Source of the DNA: Arcicella sp.
Lineage (GTDB): Bacteria; Bacteroidota; Bacteroidia; Cytophagales; Spirosomataceae
Assembly (NCBI GenBank): GCA_025354645.1
Contig: JANXML010000060.1
Location: forward strand, 1-58,623
Length of the DNA: 58,623 nt
Reading direction: 5' to 3'
Shown here in pieces: positions 24,438 through 32,425 of this stretch. Position numbers and translations under genes: made by a program. A model generated the notes under the pieces. It saw only the letters and a list, made by a program, of their open reading frames with translations. It had not been told where the DNA came from and searched no databases. Within the stretch, counting starts at the first letter, position 1. Each line of letters starts with the position of its first letter.

Positions 24438-24605
24438 TATTTGATTTATGGTTACAGTATTTTAAAATTTAATTGCGATTTCAATGTTTTTTCCTGACAA
24501 ATATAAGTTTTTTTAAATAGAAAAGGCTTATCGTTTGCTAATCGGGCAATTTTTTTGATAAATGGTAATAAAAGAGTTAGTAATAAATACGAATTAAAAT
24601 ATATA

Positions 24606-24642
24606 AAAATGGTCGTAGAAATTTAATTCCTACGACCATTTT
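24606..24642 (-). terminator. Terminator after the DUF4249 gene
   Basis: AAAATGGTCGTAG (24606-24618) and CTACGACCATTTT (24630-24642), perfect 13-base arms. It lies 32 bases downstream of the stop at 24674; the stem ends in T on the minus strand. Confidence 0.8.
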
Positions 24643-24673
24643 AAACCAATTAATACTTGAAATAAATAATGTT

Positions 24674-25606
24674 TTATTCATTAAAATCCTTAACTGCTTT
24701 TGCTTTTTCAATCTTCACTTCCATTGTACTTATTGCGGAAGTTCCAAACCATCCAGAAGCCTGTTTCGTAGAATTTGGGTTTACGTTGTTAATGTTTGAG
24801 GGAATTCTTGCGGCTGGTCTGGCAAATAATCCAGCATTGTTTAATTCTTGACGTAACTGTAACCAAAAGTCAAAATGTGCTTCGGTGATTGATAATAATT
24901 CGACTCGTATTTTGTCGTTTTCTCTATAAAGCTCCGTATTTGCTAAACGGCGTAAAGGAAGAATAAAAGCTAATCCATCTCCAATCGGACTTTTATTACC
25001 GATTCCATCATAAGCAATAACGATATTCTCCGCTGAATTTTTTAATGTGTCATTTTTATAAATTTTCACTCGATAACAATCGCCAATTCCTTTCAAGTCA
25101 ACTGCATAAAAGTGTGCATCATAACCTTTGTCGGGTTTGCCAGTGCCTTTCTGACGCAGATTTGCATCATCAAATTTATAAACAATCGAATCAATTTTTG
25201 GTACACGATTTAGTTTAGATACCGCTTTATAATTCTCTCCTTCAGAATTAACTTCTAAGGTATAAGTCCGTCCAACCACGCCCATAATATCCGTAGGTTT
25301 GGTGGGTATCCAAACGTATTTTCCAACATTTTTAGGGTCTTTAAATTCGTAAATTTTACCTAAATCGTCGGTTACTTTCACCGTTGCATTTTTGATTCCT
25401 TCAACGGTTGCTAAACTCAATAAATCTTGGGATTTTGTAAGTTTTATAACCTGTTCCCCCGCAAGATTTGTAATTGAACCATCAACAACTAAATAAGGGT
25501 CGGTCTTGGGTACTTCCAACTGAATTACATCCTCACAACTTATCAAACCTAATAATAGAATGATTGAAGGGATGAATGATAGAATATTTTTGAATGTTAT
25601 TTTCAT
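24674..25606 (-). CDS. DUF4249 lipoprotein
   Basis: A 310-residue protein with a lipoprotein signal and Cys24 (GLISCEDV). The N-terminal motif VPKTDPYLVVDGSITNLAGEQVIKL is characteristic of DUF4249. A beta-rich body follows. In Bacteroidota, DUF4249 proteins are encoded directly after a TonB-dependent receptor and are thought to be its surface partner. Here the start lies 6 bases after the receptor's stop, so the two form an operon. The substrate is unknown. Confidence 0.88.
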   Translation of the reverse strand: MKITFKNILSFIPSIILLLGLISCEDVIQLEVPKTDPYLVVDGSITNLAGEQVIKLTKSQDLLSLATVEGIKNATVKVTDDLGKIYEFKDPKNVGKYVWIPTKPTDIMGVVGRTYTLEVNSEGENYKAVSKLNRVPKIDSIVYKFDDANLRQKGTGKPDKGYDAHFYAVDLKGIGDCYRVKIYKNDTLKNSAENIVIAYDGIGNKSPIGDGLAFILPLRRLANTELYRENDKIRVELLSITEAHFDFWLQLRQELNNAGLFARPAARIPSNINNVNPNSTKQASGWFGTSAISTMEVKIEKAKAVKDFNE

Positions 25607-25612
25607 GAATAT

Positions 25613-28030
25613 TTAAAATTTAAAATTATAAGTTATCGAAGGAATAAAACTGCCAATAATTGACAACCTAACTGCCTCACTCTTAACGACTTGGTATGCT
25701 TCATCAGGGGTTCCTGAACTTGTGGCAGGCGTGTCCTCCTTGGGTTGTGTGTATATTGAAAATGGGTTTCTTTTATTGTATAAATTATAAATTGAAAATA
25801 CCCATTCTGACTCACCTTTGCCAAACAATGCTTTCTTATTTTTCTTCGTTGCAGATACGTCCAAACGGTTATAAGAAGGGATTCTGATGTTACCTCGCAC
25901 TCCACTTTCTGTGATTCCATATGTATAACTTTCAACAGTACCTTGACGATTTGGCAATGAGTATGGAACGCCCGAAATGTAGGCAAAATTTGCTCCAAAA
26001 CTCCATTTTTTGTTCAATTCATATTGGGCTACAATGTTCAAAGTATGAGTTCTGTCGAAACGATTTGGGAACCACTCACCTTTGTTTAAACCCTCAATTT
26101 GACGCTCCGTTCTTGCCAACGTATAACTTGTCCAACCCGTTAATTTCCCCTTATTTTTCTTGATGTATAACTCCACTCCATAGGCACGCCCTTTGCCGAA
26201 TAGCAAGTCTTTTTCAAAAGTTGGATTTAAGAATAAATTTGCTCGGTCGGCGTAGTCAATTTGGTTTTGAAAATCCTTATAATACACCTCCAAAGAGGTT
26301 TCATAATCGTTATTGCCAAAATTTTTGAAGTATCCTAAAGCCACTTGGTCGGTCAATTGAGGTTTAATGTTATTGGTACTCGAAGTCCAAACATCTAATG
26401 GCGTTGATGCTGCCGTGTTCGACATCAAGTGAATATACTGTGTCATTCTGTTGTAACTCGCTTTAACAGAACTATTTTCGCCTGTTTCAAATTTAGCGTT
26501 AAATCTTGGTTCAAAATTGCTGTAGGTTTGCAGGATTTTATTAGGGGCATTTTCCTTAGTATCAAGGACATAACCAGATGGATAAGCATCTGAAATACCT
26601 ACGAATCTTCTGACATAATATACATTTTCGCTACTTTTATAATCATATTTTGAAAATCTTACGCCATATTGCAATGATAATTTTGGACTGATTTTCCACT
26701 CATTTCCCACATAGGCTGAATATTCAACGGCATCTTTTGCAGGAGCTCCAAAGGATACTTTTGTGCCATTTGAACTGGCATTTGCCGAGCCAGGTGTGAA
26801 GCTATAAGTCAGTATTTGTCCACCAAAAGTTAAGGTATTGTTTGGGGTAATATAATATGTAAAGTCAGGTTTAAAGCTCAGATTTTGAATATTTGAAGTC
26901 CAGCGAAATTGATTGTTTGGCTTTGTGTTTTTCAAATCGGAATCTAATAAATAGTCATAATTGCTGTAAAAAACGGTTGAATTTAAAAACAATTTTGAAC
27001 TAAATACATGATTCCAACGGGCTGATAAAGTACTGTTTCCCCAATTAAAACCAAACTGTGTTCCGAAAATATCACGTCCAAAATAACCCGATAAAAAGAA
27101 GGAATTATTTTGATTCATGTTATAATTTACTTTTGCGGTAAGGTCATAAAAACTAAATTGTGCATCGGCTTGATTACCAGTTAAAAACGGTTTTGCTAAT
27201 ACGTCAATATAAGATCTCCGAGCCGCCACAATGAACGATGCTTTGTCTTTTACGATGGGAGCTTCGATAGATAACCTACTGAAAATGAATCCAATACCTC
27301 CATTTATTTCTAATTGCTTAGCATTTCCTTCTTTCATTCTTACATCCAAAATTGAAGAAGCACGCCCACCGTATTGGGCAGGAATTCCGCCTTTAATTAA
27401 TTTTACATCTTTAACCGCATCGGGATTAAAAATGGAGAAAAATCCGAATAAGTGAGATGAATTATAGACGGGTGCTTCGTCCATCAAAACCAAATTTTGG
27501 TCCACTGCACCACCCCGAACATTAAATCCTGTTGCCCCTTCGCCCACGGTTGAAACACCTGGCAACAATTGAATAGCACGAACCAAATCCACTTCTCCCA
27601 AAAGGGCAGGAATTTTCTTGATGGTTTTCATATCCACCTTATTCACCGACATCTCGATTGCCTTGACGTTGTCGTCTTCTCGCTTGCCACTCACAACGAC
27701 TTCCGCCAATTCCTGACCGTCTTCAACAACTTCTAAGTTGAGCGTTACGTTTTGGTCATTTAATTTTACTTCACGAATAGATTTTCGATAATTAACCGAT
27801 GTAATTACCAATGTATAATTGCCTTTTGGCAAGGTCAAAGAATAAAAACCGTAGGTGTTGGTGGTTGTTCCCGTAAGTAATTCCTTTACAAAAACGGATG
27901 CTCCAATGAGACCTTCGCCATTTTTGCTGTCCTTCACATAACCACTAACCGTCAATTTTTCACTCTGGGCGAACAAACTCAAAGGCAAAAAGAACAATAC
28001 GAAGAGTGATTTTTTAATAAATTTAAGCAT
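25613..28030 (-). CDS. TonB-dependent receptor with carboxypeptidase-regulatory-like N-domain
   Basis: An 805-residue outer-membrane receptor. A signal peptide (to about 22) precedes a CarboxypepD-reg-like domain (24-105; VSGYVKDSKNGEGLIGASVFV). Then come the plug (about 120-225; IPALLGEVDLVRAIQLLPGVS, YNSSHLFGFFSIFNPDAVKDVKLIKGGIPAQYGGRASSILDV) and a 22-strand barrel ending in SITYNFKF. It imports an unidentified substrate using TonB/ExbBD energy. First gene of the pair with DUF4249. About 320 bases upstream separate it from the next gene. Confidence 0.92.
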   Translation of the reverse strand: MLKFIKKSLFVLFFLPLSLFAQSEKLTVSGYVKDSKNGEGLIGASVFVKELLTGTTTNTYGFYSLTLPKGNYTLVITSVNYRKSIREVKLNDQNVTLNLEVVEDGQELAEVVVSGKREDDNVKAIEMSVNKVDMKTIKKIPALLGEVDLVRAIQLLPGVSTVGEGATGFNVRGGAVDQNLVLMDEAPVYNSSHLFGFFSIFNPDAVKDVKLIKGGIPAQYGGRASSILDVRMKEGNAKQLEINGGIGFIFSRLSIEAPIVKDKASFIVAARRSYIDVLAKPFLTGNQADAQFSFYDLTAKVNYNMNQNNSFFLSGYFGRDIFGTQFGFNWGNSTLSARWNHVFSSKLFLNSTVFYSNYDYLLDSDLKNTKPNNQFRWTSNIQNLSFKPDFTYYITPNNTLTFGGQILTYSFTPGSANASSNGTKVSFGAPAKDAVEYSAYVGNEWKISPKLSLQYGVRFSKYDYKSSENVYYVRRFVGISDAYPSGYVLDTKENAPNKILQTYSNFEPRFNAKFETGENSSVKASYNRMTQYIHLMSNTAASTPLDVWTSSTNNIKPQLTDQVALGYFKNFGNNDYETSLEVYYKDFQNQIDYADRANLFLNPTFEKDLLFGKGRAYGVELYIKKNKGKLTGWTSYTLARTERQIEGLNKGEWFPNRFDRTHTLNIVAQYELNKKWSFGANFAYISGVPYSLPNRQGTVESYTYGITESGVRGNIRIPSYNRLDVSATKKNKKALFGKGESEWVFSIYNLYNKRNPFSIYTQPKEDTPATSSGTPDEAYQVVKSEAVRLSIIGSFIPSITYNFKF

Positions 28031-28349
28031 AATTATTATTGGGATAGTTTAAAATTAATCTTTGTTTGGTGATATTTAATTAAAACGATAAAATCAGATA
28101 TTTAGTTACTTGTTCACTCCAAATTTAAGGTGTTTCACGGTAATTACTTTATTATCTAATTGACTTTTAACTATTTACAAAAAGATGATTTTATAAAATT
28201 TTGCAAATGATAATGTTTAAATAATGTTCTCAATTATTTCTCTACATTTGAATAGTACAAAATTAAGAGTTGACGTATTACCAAAATGTTTTATTTGATG
28301 AATGGTTGATTGTTTGACAGTTGAGTTTTGGATTACCCCTATATATGAA
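28031..28349. other. Intergenic gap without a recognised gene
   Basis: 319 bases, very AT-rich, holding the upstream region of the TonB receptor and the 3' flank of the monooxygenase gene. A TAAATTTG (minus strand, 28127-28134) resembles a -7 element, but no matching TTTG is spaced correctly. No hairpin or open frame worth listing. Confidence 0.4.
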
Positions 28350-29903
28350 TTAATTCTCAACCTGACTTTCTTGAAAATAGTGTCCTAAATTTTCAGAAAA
28401 TTCAGTTTTATTAATTTTGTCTGTAATATAGATGATATGATGGTCTGGTCTAACTAAAATAAAAAGTTCTGACGAAACTCCGTGTTCTCTCCATTCTTTT
28501 GAAATTTTATTTTCGATAATTTTCACTTCAAAAGGAAAGCTATTTTTAATTTCAAGTAATTCTTTTTCAGACATTTCTGAATCAGAAATTCTAATTAAAT
28601 GAAAAATTGGTTCTTTGAAATTATTGAAATAACCACTTTCAAGGTGGGGAAGCCTATCTCCCGCCTTAAATTTTAACGATTGGCTTGTGAATGATTTTGC
28701 TAATGACTGGGTTTTATAAGAGTAAAAAAGTTGGGATAATTTTTTGAATATAATGAGTTTAAAGGCATTCAATACCATTAGTTTCCCAAAAATTGGCAAG
28801 AAGATGTAAGTTCTAAAATTACTTATAAACCAATTTCCGCTTGACAAAACTTTAAAACCTGAATCGGTATATTTTATCAGCGATTGGGCAAAGGGTAATC
28901 TTTCTTCGTTGTATGTATCAAGTAACTCGGGCTTTGCTATTTTTTTCAAGACATGAGCCATTTTCCAACCTAAATTATGGGCATCTTGCAAGCCTGTGTT
29001 CATGCCTTGCCCTCCTGCGGGGCTGTGTACATGTGCAGCATCGCCCGCTAAAAAAACTCTGCCTTTGCTAAATGTATCAACACAACGGTGATGCACTTTA
29101 TAAATAGAATGCCAACCAACCGTATCAAAATTTAGATCAAACTTTGAAGCCTTCTTGATTATTTTCTCCAATACTTCAAAGTCAATTTCATCTTTTTCAA
29201 TAAATTCAGGGGGTAATGTACCAATAACTCTCATTCTTTTTTCTCCTTGTAATGGGAAAAATGACACAAAAATGCCTTTGGAAGGTGCCATAATGATTTT
29301 GTCGTAACTCAACTCCCAAGTGATGGTTACGTCGGCAACATAAAATTTGGTATCATACGTGCCTCCTTCAAAAGTGAAATCTCGTTGATGTCTGATGACG
29401 CTTCTTGCCCCATCGCAACCCACAACGTACTGGGCATTCACGACAAAATTTTCAGAAGTGACATTATTTTTTGCCGTAACTATCACCTTGTCATCTGTTT
29501 CATTTAACGAGATAAATGAGGTATTCCACAATATATTTTTTTTATTTTCTTTTAAATTTTCATACAATATTGTTTCGTTCTTATTTTGTTCAAAAGCGGT
29601 TGTTAATCGACCAAAGTCAGAGTAAGTTTTACCCACTTCTGTGAGTGAAACTTCGGTAATCTTAGAACCGTTATTGTAGAATCCAAAGCCACTTACTGCC
29701 AATGATTTTGTTAAAATTTCATCAGAAAGTCCAAGCTGTTGATATAATTCCATACTTCTGGAACTTACTGACATAGCCCTTGATTCAACAGTAGGACTAC
29801 TTTTTGTATCAATTATCAGAAAATTAATCCCAAGTCTGTTGAGTTGATTTGCCAACATTAATCCCGTAGGTCCTGCACCTATGATTATTACATCCGTTTC
29901 CAT
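28350..29903 (-). CDS. FAD-dependent monooxygenase (aromatic hydroxylase class)
   Basis: A 517-residue flavoprotein of the PheA/TfdB/rifampicin-monooxygenase class. The FAD dinucleotide-binding motif IIGAGPTGLMLANQL is at the N-terminus (about 6-20), the DG motif in VGCDGARSVIRH, and the second FAD motif in FLAGDAAHVHSPAGGQGMNTGLQDAHNLGWK. A thioredoxin-like C-terminal part is shortened. It hydroxylates an aromatic or polyketide-like compound with NAD(P)H and oxygen. It lies 11 bases downstream of a MarR-type regulator gene, and the two form an operon, so detoxification or resistance to an aromatic compound is likely. Confidence 0.88.
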   Translation of the reverse strand: METDVIIIGAGPTGLMLANQLNRLGINFLIIDTKSSPTVESRAMSVSSRSMELYQQLGLSDEILTKSLAVSGFGFYNNGSKITEVSLTEVGKTYSDFGRLTTAFEQNKNETILYENLKENKKNILWNTSFISLNETDDKVIVTAKNNVTSENFVVNAQYVVGCDGARSVIRHQRDFTFEGGTYDTKFYVADVTITWELSYDKIIMAPSKGIFVSFFPLQGEKRMRVIGTLPPEFIEKDEIDFEVLEKIIKKASKFDLNFDTVGWHSIYKVHHRCVDTFSKGRVFLAGDAAHVHSPAGGQGMNTGLQDAHNLGWKMAHVLKKIAKPELLDTYNEERLPFAQSLIKYTDSGFKVLSSGNWFISNFRTYIFLPIFGKLMVLNAFKLIIFKKLSQLFYSYKTQSLAKSFTSQSLKFKAGDRLPHLESGYFNNFKEPIFHLIRISDSEMSEKELLEIKNSFPFEVKIIENKISKEWREHGVSSELFILVRPDHHIIYITDKINKTEFSENLGHYFQESQVEN

Positions 29904-29914
29904 TCCTTAAAAAA

Positions 29915-30358
29915 TTATTGATTTTGTGTTAAAAGAATTTTAATTTTTTCGTTAAAAGATTCTACCTCATTTTCAAGATGCCCAAAAAACTCTTTTTCCA
30001 CATTTTTCACCACAACAAATGCTTTTTTGAATAAAGCATTTCCATCGTCTGTAAGTTGAATTATTTTTGCTCTTGTATCTGTTAAATGTTCCTGTCTCGT
30101 TATTAACCCCTTAGATTGTAGGGTTCTCAATACCTTTGAAACCATCATTTTATCAATATTACTTTGATTAGCAATCTCAATTTGATTAACAGATTGATTC
30201 TTTTCTGATAGCATAAAAGCAGCGGCTAAAATGACGAACTGCGTGTGTGTAATATACAATTTGTCCAATTTCCTTTTCATTTTGCGTTGCATCAACATCG
30301 TTAAATGATACAAAAGATAGCCTGTACTTTCACCTTGATTATTTGGATTCATTTCCAT
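29915..30358 (-). CDS. MarR-family transcriptional regulator
   Basis: A 147-residue protein from ATG 30356-30358 (a second ATG two codons on is also possible; the TTG at 30388 lies inside the operator). Helical dimerisation ends and a central winged helix with SVNQIEIANQSNIDKMMVSKVLRTLQSKGLITRQEHLTDTRAK are visible, the MarR pattern including the wing motif D-T-R-A-K. MarR proteins repress their own operon and are released by small aromatic ligands. The next gene is the monooxygenase, its probable target. A near-perfect palindrome covers its promoter (30383-30416). Confidence 0.9.
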   Translation of the reverse strand: MEMNPNNQGESTGYLLYHLTMLMQRKMKRKLDKLYITHTQFVILAAAFMLSEKNQSVNQIEIANQSNIDKMMVSKVLRTLQSKGLITRQEHLTDTRAKIIQLTDDGNALFKKAFVVVKNVEKEFFGHLENEVESFNEKIKILLTQNQ

Positions 30359-30382
30359 AACTAATTGATGTTTTAATAGTTG

Positions 30383-30417
30383 TTGCAAATATAGTAAACT
30401 TGACTACTATATGCAAA
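30383..30417 (-). promoter_or_regulatory. MarR/monooxygenase promoter with overlapping palindromic operator
   Basis: On the minus strand TTTG (30414-30417), a 20-base spacer and TATATTTG (30386-30393) match the Bacteroidota promoter pattern. The palindrome has arms TTGCAAATATAGTA and TACTATATGCAA around a centre near 30400, covering the promoter from -33 to -7. The layout fits autorepression by the MarR protein. Confidence 0.7.
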
Positions 30418-30485
30418 AAATTATTAAAAATTAATTTTTAATAATTTGCAATTGAGATTTAAACTTGTGCAATTTACATCGTAGC

Positions 30486-31259
30486 TTATTCCTTTTTCCG
30501 AAGCTGAATCTTATCAAATTCAGCTTCATAATCCTTAAATTCTGTTCCTAAAAGTCTATCCCAAAACCGAAAGTGATTGCCATAATTACCTTTAAATTTG
30601 CTGTGGTGCATATTATGGTGCGTACTCGAAATGATGAATCGCAACCAACTTTTATTGAAATTTATTGGAAAAAATTCATAACCAAGATGAGATTTGATAT
30701 TATCCAAAAGTCCCCAAAATTGGATTAATCCCAAAACAGGAGCGTAAGTCGGCACAAAAAATGCCACTGGGAAAATCCAAGAAGTTAATAAAAAAGGTTC
30801 AATCCAGTGAAATGATACCGATGTGAAGGGATTTACATCTATACTTTCGTGATGAACAGCATGAACATAACGGTAGATTTTGGGATGATGTAAAAGCCGA
30901 TGACACCAATAAAACCAAGTATCATCAATCAACATAAACATAAAAAAGCTGCCAACGGCATAAAACGTAGAATAATCAGAAATGTTCGTATAAATTTTGG
31001 TGTATCCTTTTGAGGCGAGATATAGAATAATACTACTAAAAGTTACGCCAACTAAAAGCGTAAAAAAGGCATTTTTTAGTTCCGACTTAATTTGATTAGT
31101 GTTCACTCTTTCTTTCACTTGAATACGCCAATTCTGGAATCTTTTTTTAAAGATTTTCCAAATCAAAACGTAAGCAATTGTGATGAATGTACCATTAAAA
31201 AGTATGGCTTGAAGAAAGCCTTTAGGGATGTTGCTGAGGATTTGTTTGATGATTTCCAT
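30486..31259 (-). CDS. Sterol desaturase/fatty-acid hydroxylase-family membrane protein
   Basis: A 257-residue di-iron membrane enzyme. The histidine clusters of the family are present: HRLLHH (120-125), HAVHH (133-137) and HHNMHH near residue 215, with the tail FRFWDRLLGTEF. About four membrane segments. It hydroxylates or desaturates a lipid; bacterial substrates vary (hopanoids, carotenoids, fatty acids, ether lipids) and cannot be told here. A Crp-like regulator gene lies 115 bases upstream on the same strand, and a small palindrome CTAACA-AA-TGTTAG (31313-31326) is in the gap. Confidence 0.88.
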   Translation of the reverse strand: MEIIKQILSNIPKGFLQAILFNGTFITIAYVLIWKIFKKRFQNWRIQVKERVNTNQIKSELKNAFFTLLVGVTFSSIILYLASKGYTKIYTNISDYSTFYAVGSFFMFMLIDDTWFYWCHRLLHHPKIYRYVHAVHHESIDVNPFTSVSFHWIEPFLLTSWIFPVAFFVPTYAPVLGLIQFWGLLDNIKSHLGYEFFPINFNKSWLRFIISSTHHNMHHSKFKGNYGNHFRFWDRLLGTEFKDYEAEFDKIQLRKKE

Positions 31260-31312
31260 TGTATTTATTGTTTTTTACGTTTCAAAATTCAATAAAAATT
31301 GAGGAAGTACAG

Positions 31313-31326
31313 CTAACAAATGTTAG
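31313..31326. promoter_or_regulatory. Small palindrome upstream of the hydroxylase gene
   Basis: CTAACA-AA-TGTTAG, about 54 bases upstream of the start codon. It could be the site of the adjacent Crp-like regulator; the spacing is shorter than in the classical Crp/Fnr site, so this is a guess. Confidence 0.3.
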
Positions 31327-31373
31327 GAAATTATCGTTGTTCGTGATTCAATTTTCAATGTTAGTAAAACGGA

Positions 31374-31952
31374 TTAACTTTTACTCATCTGTTTCCTAAT
31401 TCTTGATAAACTTTCAGGTTTCATTCCTAAAAATGAAGCGATATATTGAATAGGGACGTTTTGAAGGATTTTGGGTTGATTTTCCATTAATTTTTTATAC
31501 CGTTGTTCAGCACTCAAAGTTGCTAAATCATTTGCTCTATTTTCAGTATAGGTGATGGCGTGTTCAAAGATAATAAGACTAAATTGTTTAAAATTTTCAC
31601 TTTTATCAATTAATGCTAACAGATTATTTCTATGAATTTTCACAATCTCACATTCCGTAATACATTCCACATTTTCTTTGGCTTTTTTTTGATGAATGAG
31701 ACTCATGAATGAAGCAATAAAAGCATTATTTGAACTCAAATTTGTGGTTATTTCATCACCATTTTCATCTCTATAAAACAGCCTAACAAATCCTGAAGAG
31801 ATAAAATAAAGATAGGCTGGAATTTTGTCTTGTTCTTCCAAAATTGTGTTTTTTGAAATCAAAACCGTTTCAAAAAATTGACTACAAAGCTGAACATCGT
31901 TTGCCGTCAAGATTACCGTTTTGTTGATAATATCAATTAATTTTTCATTCAT
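31374..31952 (-). CDS. Crp/Fnr-family transcriptional regulator
   Basis: A 192-residue protein from ATG 31950-31952 (the TTG two codons upstream is less likely). Cyclic-nucleotide-binding-like domain (about 20-115; YLYFISSGFVRLFYRDENGDEITTNLSSNNAF) and C-terminal winged helix ending PIQYIASFLGMKPESLSRIRKQ. It is similar in build to the regulator at 23841-24437. It lies upstream of the sterol-desaturase-like gene on the same strand and may control it. TATATTTG lies three bases before the ATG, suggesting a leaderless start. Confidence 0.88.
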   Translation of the reverse strand: MNEKLIDIINKTVILTANDVQLCSQFFETVLISKNTILEEQDKIPAYLYFISSGFVRLFYRDENGDEITTNLSSNNAFIASFMSLIHQKKAKENVECITECEIVKIHRNNLLALIDKSENFKQFSLIIFEHAITYTENRANDLATLSAEQRYKKLMENQPKILQNVPIQYIASFLGMKPESLSRIRKQMSKS

Positions 31953-31955
31953 TCG

Positions 31956-31963
31956 CAAATATA
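31956..31963 (-). promoter_or_regulatory. TAnnTTTG element three bases before the crp-like ATG
   Basis: TATATTTG-cga-ATG on the minus strand. It matches the -7 element, as at dnaX; no correctly spaced TTTG was found upstream. A leaderless transcript is possible. Confidence 0.3.
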
Positions 31964-32103
31964 AGTTTTAAAATTTATTTCTATTATAAAATTTATTTTA
32001 CATTAAAATTTATTAATTAAGTATTATATTACCGAATCATATTTTTTAATTCAAAATACATTCATACCTTTGTTAAATAATCAGCAACATAATTCAATTT
32101 GGT

Positions 32104-32304
32104 ATGAATCTTGAACAATTAGGTAATATTATTCGTGAAAGAAGAAACGAACTCTCGTTGAGTCAAGAAAATCTTAGTAATAAAAGTGATGTTGCCATCA
32201 AAACGATTCATTCCGTTGAATTGGGTAAAGCTAATCCTTCTGTCAAAACGCTGGAGAAAATTTTAGATAACTTAAACTTACAAATAATTGTAGTAAACAA
32301 GTGA
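32104..32304 (+). CDS. Small XRE-family helix-turn-helix protein
   Basis: A 66-residue protein made almost entirely of one XRE/Cro helix-turn-helix (LGNIIRERRNELSLSQENLSNKSDVAIKTIHSVELGKANPSVKTLEKIL). Its form is that of HipB-type antitoxins and small phage-like repressors. No hipA or other toxin gene follows; the next gene is nagB. It may be an orphan regulator or antitoxin remnant. Its TGA stop is the first element of a word-repeat hairpin. Confidence 0.8.
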   Translation: MNLEQLGNIIRERRNELSLSQENLSNKSDVAIKTIHSVELGKANPSVKTLEKILDNLNLQIIVVNK

Positions 32305-32418
32305 CAGTTATCAGTAAACAGTTACCAGTTAACAGTCAGAATTTGATTCATTAATAATCATGGTATTTTGTAACTGTTTACTGCTCACTGTTTACTGCTC
32401 ACTGCTTACTGATAACTG
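32302..32418. repeat. Word-repeat hairpin (TATCAGT/AACAGTT words) between the XRE gene and nagB
   Basis: Left arm 32302-32338 (CAGTTATCAGTAAACAGTT type), right arm 32371-32418 (AACTGTTTACTGCTCACTG type), loop about 32 bases. The left end includes the TGA stop of the XRE gene; the right end lies eight bases from the nagB ATG. Words are shared with 6406-6561 and the dnaX linker. Confidence 0.75.
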
Positions 32419-32425
32419 AAAAACT

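Noticed and set aside
25633-25998. 121-codon minus-strand frame inside the TonB receptor gene
   Set aside because: Shadow of the receptor's coding frame; composition is not protein-like.
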